Shown here piece after piece: positions 15,440 to 20,242 of a DNA stretch of 20,242 nt. Both the position numbers and the translations under genes were made by a program. This stretch comes from Chloracidobacterium sp. UBA6041 (GTDB taxonomy: Bacteria; Acidobacteriota; Blastocatellia; Pyrinomonadales; Pyrinomonadaceae), in the NCBI GenBank assembly GCA_002427845.1, contig DIYZ01000298.1:1-20242 (forward strand). The letters are read 5' to 3'. The notes beneath the pieces are model-generated. The model saw only the letters and a list, made by a program, of their open reading frames with translations. It was not told the origin of the DNA and searched no databases. Within the stretch, counting starts at the first letter, position 1. Every line of letters starts with the position of its first letter.

Positions 15440-15468
15440 TTGACAAAACGGCCAACTGTAACTATATT
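15440..15468 (+). promoter_or_regulatory. Sigma-70 promoter of the Rrf2 gene
   Basis: TTGACA (15440-15445), a 17-nt spacer and TATATT (15463-15468) form a near-perfect housekeeping promoter. Transcription should begin near 15475, giving a leader of about 37 nt to the ATG at 15512. Confidence 0.8.
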
Positions 15469-15476
15469 AGTTACAG
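15456..15476. promoter_or_regulatory. Palindromic operator over the -10 box
   Basis: CTGTAACT and AGTTACAG form perfect 8-bp inverted arms around a 5-nt centre that includes most of the -10 hexamer. A dimeric regulator bound here would block RNA polymerase, so autorepression by the adjacent Rrf2 protein is the natural reading. The assignment to Rrf2 is an inference from position. Confidence 0.7.
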
Positions 15477-15511
15477 ACCAATAGAGGTTTTGCCCAGTTT
15501 CGCAGTTCCTT

Positions 15512-15994
15512 ATGTCGACCAGTAGCCGGTTTGCAGTGGCGGTACATGTTCTCACGCTAATGGCGTGGGCGGATGAGGAGCCACTTAAGTCGGAGCAGGT
15601 AGCCGAGAGTGTGAATACTAATCCGGTCGTCATTCGGCGGATGTTGTGTGAGCTCGCCGAGTCGAAGCTCGTAGTTTCGCAGAGCGGGGCAGCGGGTGGT
15701 TCAAAGCTCGCGCGCCAACCCGAACAAATAACGCTGCTGGATATCTATCAGGCGGTTGAGAGCCGGGGCGTTTTTTCGTTACATCGTCATCCTCCCAGTC
15801 GTAATTGTCCTGTCGGCGTAAATATTGGAACCGTGCTTAACGACGTTTTGGATGACGTTGATTCGGCGGTTGAGCGTGTGCTTGCAGAGATCACGATCAA
15901 GGATGTGGTGCGCCGCTTGAAACCGTGTGTGAGCACGGCCAGCGGCAAGAGCAAGCACACGACCAAGCCGCAGGTTTTGTCGGTAAGAAACTAA
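15512..15994 (+). CDS. Rrf2-family transcriptional regulator (YwnA-like)
   Basis: A 160-residue winged-helix regulator. The N-terminus SSRFAVAVHVLTLMAWADEE is the classic Rrf2 start. The recognition region is SEQVAESVNTNPVVIRRMLCEL (about 27-48), and the wing is AAGGSKLARQPEQITLLDIY (about 60-79). It has only Cys46, Cys99 (RNCPVGVNI) and Cys139. The closely spaced Cys triplet that holds an iron-sulfur cluster in IscR and NsrR is missing, so a cluster-free redox or thiol sensor of the YwnA type is more likely. There is no clear Shine-Dalgarno, and the leader is short. Its own promoter and an overlapping palindrome point to autoregulation. rpoD follows after about 130 nt. Confidence 0.9.
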   Translation: MSTSSRFAVAVHVLTLMAWADEEPLKSEQVAESVNTNPVVIRRMLCELAESKLVVSQSGAAGGSKLARQPEQITLLDIYQAVESRGVFSLHRHPPSRNCPVGVNIGTVLNDVLDDVDSAVERVLAEITIKDVVRRLKPCVSTASGKSKHTTKPQVLSVRN

Positions 15995-16123
15995 GAAACA
16001 TGTGCGTTCGTATTAGTAAGAAGCACAGGGTTGATAATGATAGAAGGACATTCAGTAGTGGGTTGCCGTTGCGAGAGGCCCGCTACAACCCGAATGTATC
16101 TCGCATGAAAGGACGGTCATAAA

Positions 16124-17839
16124 TTGGCTAGGCTTCAGAAAGATCAGGACGGGGTTGAACCGATGGATTCGGTTAAGCCAAATTTTTCAGGCGCTCATGA
16201 GGAACTCCTGGATGATGCAGTCTCGATCGAGGACATCGATGAAGTTTTGGAAAAGCTCGCGACGGCGGGTATCACTGGAACCGAGTCGGACGAACCGGTA
16301 ATCGGCGAGGCGTCTTCGTCGGCCGTGCAGGTTGAAGACGACGACTCCGCCCCTGAAGAGATGGAATTGGATCTCTCGGCAGGCGAGCTCGATAAGACTT
16401 CGGATCCGGTGCGCGTCTATATGCGCGAAATGGGTGTGGTACCGCTTCTCAAGCGCGAGCAGGAAGTTTCGATCGCCAAGAGAATCGAGTGGGGGCAGAA
16501 GCGGGCGCAAAAAGGAATAACACGCTCTCCGATGGCGGTTGCGGAGTTATTGAAAATCGGTGCCGAGCTGGAAGCCGGCACGATTGGCATCCGCGACGTA
16601 GTCAACTTTTCCGATCAGATGGAAACGGAAGAGCACGAGGATAAGACTGAGGAGTATTTGCAGTGGACCATTGAAGGTATTCAGAACATTCGCAAACTCT
16701 ACAAGCGTGGCCTGAAAGAATTAGCGCAGTTGAATGCCGAACAGAAGCTGCGACGCGGCAAAGGATCGAAGAAGTTGACGCGGCTGCGGCGCAAGGTGGC
16801 GCGGACGCGGCTTGAGATAGTTGGCGAGATCGGACAGCTTCATCTCAAAGAAGCTACACGGCAGCGTTTAATTAGCGCTATCGCCACTCTTCATCGAGAG
16901 ACGCGCACGCTGGAGCGCGACATCGAAACCTACAACGCGAAACTGGGCAAGAAGCGCATCAAGGCAGAGGATGCGAAAGAGTTAAAGCGGCAAATCTCCG
17001 CAGCGAAGCGTCGTCTCAAGGAAATTGAGGCGGAACATCACGTCTCGCCGCTTGAGGTCAAGCGTTCTCATCAGATGATTGTTACTGGTGAAGCCCAGGC
17101 CGCTCAGGCGAAACACGAGTTGACAGAAGCTAACTTGCGACTGGTAGTTTCCATCGCGAAGAAGTATCAGAACCGCGGCCTGCAGTTTCTTGACCTCATT
17201 CAAGAGGGAAACCTGGGACTAATGAAAGGCGTGGACAAGTTTGAATGGCGTCGCGGCTACAAGTTTTCAACTTATGCCACGTGGTGGATTCGCCAGGCCA
17301 TTACGCGCGCCATCGCGGATCAGGCGCGCACGATTCGCATTCCAGTGCACATGATCGAGGTCATCAATAAGCTGAGGAACACTTCGCGCGAGCTCGTCAG
17401 GGAATTGGGACGTGAACCAACGACTGAAGAGATAGCTAAGAAAATGGGCATGTCAGTCGAGAAGGTCAGCAAGGCACGCAAGCTTGTACAACAGCCCGTT
17501 TCGCTGGAAACTCCAATCGGCGAAAGCGGAGATTCACAGCTCGGCGACTTGATTGAAGACAAGTCAAGCACAAGTCCCGCCGAGAGGGTTATCACTTCAA
17601 ACCTGCGCGAGATCACTGGTGATGTTTTGCAAACGTTGAGCCCGCGCGAAGAGCGCGTAATACGCATGCGGTTTGGCCTGGACAGAGAAGGCCATGAGCG
17701 CACACTTGAAGAGGTGGGCCAGGACTTCAACGTCACGCGCGAACGCATCCGGCAAATTGAAGCCAAAGCTTTGAGAAAGCTGCGACATCCTTCGCGAGCA
17801 CGTGTGCTAAAGAGCTTCATCGAGGGGCAACGGCAATAA
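16124..17839 (+). CDS. rpoD: RNA polymerase primary sigma factor (RpoD, sigma-70)
   Basis: Directs core RNA polymerase to housekeeping promoters. Region 1.2 is DPVRVYMREMGVVPLLKREQE (from about residue 93). A long charged non-conserved region follows (about 150-320). Region 2 is ANLRLVVSIAKKYQNRGLQF through FSTYATWWIRQAITRAIADQ (about 333-400), region 3 is TTEEIAKKMGMSVEKVSKA, and region 4 runs from LSPREERVIRMRFGLD (about 505) to the helix-turn-helix TLEEVGQDFNVTRERIRQIE. Region 1.1 is short: HEELLDDAVSIEDIDEVLEKL lacks the usual K-x-K-G-Y-(V/L)-T-Y segment. The start is a TTG at 16124, with AAAGGA about 10 nt upstream and an in-frame TGA at 16106. An ATG at 16163 is an alternative. A five-codon ATG frame ends 1 nt before the TTG. 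Confidence 0.95.
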   Translation: MARLQKDQDGVEPMDSVKPNFSGAHEELLDDAVSIEDIDEVLEKLATAGITGTESDEPVIGEASSSAVQVEDDDSAPEEMELDLSAGELDKTSDPVRVYMREMGVVPLLKREQEVSIAKRIEWGQKRAQKGITRSPMAVAELLKIGAELEAGTIGIRDVVNFSDQMETEEHEDKTEEYLQWTIEGIQNIRKLYKRGLKELAQLNAEQKLRRGKGSKKLTRLRRKVARTRLEIVGEIGQLHLKEATRQRLISAIATLHRETRTLERDIETYNAKLGKKRIKAEDAKELKRQISAAKRRLKEIEAEHHVSPLEVKRSHQMIVTGEAQAAQAKHELTEANLRLVVSIAKKYQNRGLQFLDLIQEGNLGLMKGVDKFEWRRGYKFSTYATWWIRQAITRAIADQARTIRIPVHMIEVINKLRNTSRELVRELGREPTTEEIAKKMGMSVEKVSKARKLVQQPVSLETPIGESGDSQLGDLIEDKSSTSPAERVITSNLREITGDVLQTLSPREERVIRMRFGLDREGHERTLEEVGQDFNVTRERIRQIEAKALRKLRHPSRARVLKSFIEGQRQ

Positions 17840-17852
17840 ACTGAGTCAGACC

Positions 17853-17873
17853 GGGCCCCCGGACCGGGGTCCC
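17853..17873. other. GC-rich hairpin after rpoD
   Basis: An imperfect palindrome (GGGCCCCCGG / CCGGGGTCCC, one mismatch) lies 14 nt past the rpoD stop. No T-run follows on the plus strand, so it is at most a rho-assisted or processing signal. It lies between rpoD and trxA. Confidence 0.35.
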
Positions 17874-17986
17874 CCGGCGAAGCAGCCCGCTGGGGTCGTG
17901 GTAGCAGCCGGGTGAATTAACAGTAAAGGTAAGCAGCGGCGCGACCGCCGACAAGAACGAACAAACAAGGTAGAGGAGATTGATCA

Positions 17987-18328
17987 ATGAGTGAGAAGGT
18001 TAGATACGTGAGCGACAGCTCATTTGAAAAAGAAGTTCTGCAAGCAGACAAGCCGGTGCTGGTGGATTTTTGGGCTGAGTGGTGTGCCCCCTGCCGCATG
18101 CTCGCGCCAACGATAGACGCCATCGCTGAACAGTTTGGCGGAAATGCCGGGGTCGTCAAAGTGAATGTGGATGAGAACACTTCTACGGCGCAACGTTATG
18201 GCATCAAGGGAATTCCCACTTTGATCCTCTTCAGAGAGGGAAAAGAAGTAGAACGCGTCGTCGGTGCGACGAGTAAAGAATCGATCTCTCGCATGATCGA
18301 AAAGCACGTTACCGTCGCCACCACCTAA
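17987..18328 (+). CDS. trxA: Thioredoxin
   Basis: A small cytosolic disulfide reductase of 113 residues. The active site is WCAPC (Cys33 and Cys36), with Ala in place of the commoner Gly, inside VLVDFWAEWCAPCRMLAPT. The buried Asp27 and the cis-proline loop GIKGIPTLILF (Pro near 77) are present, and the C-terminal helix runs to the end. GAGGAG lies about 8 nt before the ATG. It follows rpoD by about 150 nt and is probably a separate unit. It would keep thiol targets, possibly including the Cys-containing Rrf2 protein, reduced, though nothing in the sequence shows that link. Confidence 0.96.
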   Translation: MSEKVRYVSDSSFEKEVLQADKPVLVDFWAEWCAPCRMLAPTIDAIAEQFGGNAGVVKVNVDENTSTAQRYGIKGIPTLILFREGKEVERVVGATSKESISRMIEKHVTVATT

Positions 18329-18343
18329 TCAGGATCTTTCGCG

Positions 18344-18381
18344 AACGGGGGACGTTCCCCTTCGGAAGCCACGTCCCCGTT
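18344..18381 (+). terminator. Candidate terminator after trxA
   Basis: AACGGGGGACGT and ACGTCCCCGTT form a stem of about 11 bp with one bulged G, starting 16 nt after the trxA stop. A T-rich stretch (TTTCTTTT) begins about 12 nt later rather than immediately, so efficiency is uncertain. Confidence 0.45.
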
Positions 18382-18401
18382 GTCGCCTGACATTTCTTTT
18401 G

Positions 18402-18410
18402 TGTTATACT
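18402..18410 (+). promoter_or_regulatory. Extended -10 promoter of the metalloprotease gene
   Basis: TG-T-TATACT matches the extended -10 consensus (TGnTATAAT) and lies about 115 nt before the start codon. No good -35 hexamer stands at the usual distance, as expected for this class. Confidence 0.4.
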
Positions 18411-18525
18411 GCTTTGGCCTCGCGATCCTCACGCGATCATAAACGACCTCTCGATTTTACTCCGACCCACTCGCAATCGTTGTTTTGAATCCAGTAAATT
18501 TCTGCCAACAAGGAGCCCGTATTCT

Positions 18526-20242
18526 ATGCGCAGCTTCGCTGTCATTCTTCTCGTAACAGTCTTAGTCCTGGGACAAGCCATCGCGGCGAATCCTAATGCG
18601 GCTGCGGCCAGCACGGGACAAAATCTGCAATCGATCAGTCAACAACTTCGGCATTACGATCTTCTTGAGTTGGATGCCGCCAACGTCGCCGAGCAAGTTC
18701 GCCAGACGGGACAGCTTTCAATTGCCACTCCCGACGGTCCATTCGACCTTGCATTGTTGCCCTACGATATTCGTTCTCTTAACTACCGCTCAGAAGAGCC
18801 GATCATCAATGGCGCGGTGCGCAGCAGCGAGCGGCCACCTGCGTTTACTTACAAAGGGACGGTGCGTGGCGTAGACGGCGCGCAGGCGCGCTTCACGATT
18901 GACGGTAAGATTGTTGAAGGACTAATCATCACGCCGGCGCAAAAATATTTTATCGAACCGGCGTCGAGATATTCGTCTTCAGTCAGCCCTAATGGCTACG
19001 TTGTATATAGAGAGTCGGATGTCATCCAGGACTACATCGGGTCGTGTCCTTTCACGCTTTCGGCAGAGGTCCATTCCGAGGTGGGGCGGGTAAGTAAGTC
19101 TCCCTCTGTTCTGTCCAGTCAGTTTTCCGGCTTAACCCCGGCTGTGCTTTCACCGCCACTAGAAGCCGAGGTTGCCACCGAAGCGGACAACGAATTCGTC
19201 CAGGCTTTGGGAAGCACGCAGGCTGCGAATAACGAGATACTAAGCATCCTGAATATGGTGGACGGAGTTTATCAAAGCGAGATCGGGTTGAGTTTGAAAG
19301 TTGTATTTCAGCGCGCCTGGGACCCGGCAACACCAGACCCTTATTCCGGTACGACCGATGTGCAAACGTTGCTCACTGAACTCCGCACACAGTGGAACAT
19401 CAATCCTCCGGCCGGCGCGCCGACTCGCGATCTCGTGCATATGTGGACGGGCAAGACGATGAACGTTCCGGGCTTCGCCTCTGGTGGTCGAACCGGCTTC
19501 ACCAACGACGGCGTTGTCTGCCGCGACGCTCAATTTGGCGAGTCCGCCGCTTACGGACTGTCGCAGAGATTCATTAACGCAGTCGCGAAAGTAGTTATTC
19601 CTGCTCACGAAATCGGTCACAACTTTGGCGCGACACATCCGGATCAGGAAAATCCTGCTCACCCAGAGTGCAGCACGACCATAATGAATTCGGACGCCAC
19701 GAATTCCAGTCTTACTTTCTGCCAGTTTTCACGAGATCAAATCACAAACTACATTAATGGGAGCGCCGATGGCGTCACGCCAAACAACGCTTGTCTTTCA
19801 GTTGTTACTACTCCGCCGCCGACGGTTCAATTCACCGGCAGCAATTACAGCGCTACCGAGGGAACCGACAAGAGCGTCTTGATAACGATTACACGTTCCA
19901 GCGGTAATGGCGCGTCGACGGTGTCCTACGAAACCGTGAACCAATCAGCTTCCGAGCGTTCAGATTACACGACGGCGCGGGGCACCCTTGCGTTCGCGGC
20001 GGGCGAGACCACAAAGACATTCACCGTCTTTATCACTGACGATGTCTTTGCGGAAACGGCGGAGACTTTCGGAGTGTTGCTTTCAAACCCGACGGGCGCG
20101 ACGCTCGCTGCTCCTTCTTCGGCGACCGTGACGATTGCTGATAACGACGCGGTCAACGGCGCGAACCCAGTCAAAGACGCATCATTCAATCCCGGGTTCT
20201 TTGTGCGCCAACACTACATTGATTTCCTTAATCGCGAGGCGG
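18526..20242 (+). CDS. Secreted reprolysin-like zinc metalloprotease with Calx-beta and DUF4214 modules (3' end beyond window)
   Basis: The frame stays open from the ATG at 18526 (AAGGAG about 10 nt upstream) to the window edge, 572 codons so far. A signal peptide (MRSFAVILLVTVLVLGQAIA) is followed by a propeptide-like region (about 25-200). The catalytic domain has the metzincin motif HEIGHNFGATH (residues 361-371, three zinc-binding His and one Glu) and a Met-turn-like STTIMNSD, which places it near M12B reprolysins. Residues of about 431-541 form a Calx-beta domain (YSATEG ... DYTTARGTLAFAAGET ... TIADND). The last residues (FFVRQHYIDFLNREA) open a DUF4214 repeat. It is expected to be exported and possibly surface-attached. 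The substrate is unknown. Confidence 0.88.
   Translation, partial: MRSFAVILLVTVLVLGQAIAANPNAAAASTGQNLQSISQQLRHYDLLELDAANVAEQVRQTGQLSIATPDGPFDLALLPYDIRSLNYRSEEPIINGAVRSSERPPAFTYKGTVRGVDGAQARFTIDGKIVEGLIITPAQKYFIEPASRYSSSVSPNGYVVYRESDVIQDYIGSCPFTLSAEVHSEVGRVSKSPSVLSSQFSGLTPAVLSPPLEAEVATEADNEFVQALGSTQAANNEILSILNMVDGVYQSEIGLSLKVVFQRAWDPATPDPYSGTTDVQTLLTELRTQWNINPPAGAPTRDLVHMWTGKTMNVPGFASGGRTGFTNDGVVCRDAQFGESAAYGLSQRFINAVAKVVIPAHEIGHNFGATHPDQENPAHPECSTTIMNSDATNSSLTFCQFSRDQITNYINGSADGVTPNNACLSVVTTPPPTVQFTGSNYSATEGTDKSVLITITRSSGNGASTVSYETVNQSASERSDYTTARGTLAFAAGETTKTFTVFITDDVFAETAETFGVLLSNPTGATLAAPSSATVTIADNDAVNGANPVKDASFNPGFFVRQHYIDFLNREA

Noticed and set aside
15121..15484. Small frames on both strands in the lmo0937-Rrf2 gap
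   Set aside because: They have no ribosome-binding sites, biased composition, and overlap with the promoter/operator region.
17851..17880. Rho-independent terminator after rpoD
   Set aside because: The GC-rich palindrome has a mismatch and no T-run, so I list it only as a hairpin.
1..20242. CRISPR array, tRNA, rRNA, insertion sequence or prophage
   Set aside because: No regularly spaced direct repeats, no cloverleaf or rRNA-like stretch, and no transposase or integrase frame were recognised by eye.

Overview
The window looks like a chromosomal stretch of a Gram-negative soil bacterium of moderate GC content, most likely an acidobacterium of the Blastocatellia/Pyrinomonadaceae type. This is inferred from gene content: a phosphoglucose isomerase of the kind found fused to transaldolase, an ACE-like M2 peptidase lipoprotein, a secreted HEXXH protease with Calx-beta and DUF4214 modules, a LolA-like protein, many tiny stress-type membrane proteins, and an RpoD with a long basic non-conserved region. 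No rRNA, tRNA, CRISPR array, transposase or phage gene was seen.

Layout. (a) 183-3144, minus strand: a LolA-fold periplasmic protein, then nicotinamidase (pncA) and nicotinate phosphoribosyltransferase (pncB), the two Preiss-Handler steps that recycle nicotinamide to NaMN. A nested REP-like inverted repeat fills the pncA-pncB junction. (b) 3274-7339, plus strand: pgi, gnd and pgl, a glucose-6-phosphate/oxidative pentose phosphate operon without zwf in view. A GTCAGTN heptad repeat lies over the gnd stop codon. (c) 7347-9914: a stress-flavoured accessory region with two small single-span membrane proteins, a broken hemerythrin-like gene, a KGG-type basic protein with a frameshifted Lys-rich tail, a badly damaged SDR gene and a small PF04120 membrane protein. 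(d) 10009-12201: a doubtful hypothetical gene and the M2 peptidase. (e) 12490-15107, minus strand: a hairpin, a frameshifted acyltransferase-3 gene, a 77-residue hypothetical, an MscS-channel pseudogene and an lmo0937-type small membrane protein. (f) 15440-20242, plus strand: an Rrf2 regulator with a textbook promoter and a palindromic operator over its -10 box, the primary sigma factor rpoD with an apparently shortened region 1.1, thioredoxin trxA, and the 5' part of a large secreted metalloprotease.

The housekeeping genes (pncA/B, pgi, gnd, pgl, rpoD, trxA) are open and well conserved. At least four of the accessory genes between 7.5 and 14.9 kb carry frameshifts, nonsense codons or internal deletions. 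The main pattern of the window is therefore local decay of a general-stress/envelope gene set, unless it reflects assembly error. Several small proteins with excellent Shine-Dalgarno sites sit among the wreckage and are easily missed by gene callers. I found no convincing wholly new multi-gene system. The best leads are the REP pair at the pncB start, the Rrf2 operator, the sigma-factor deletion and the recurrent internal deletions.
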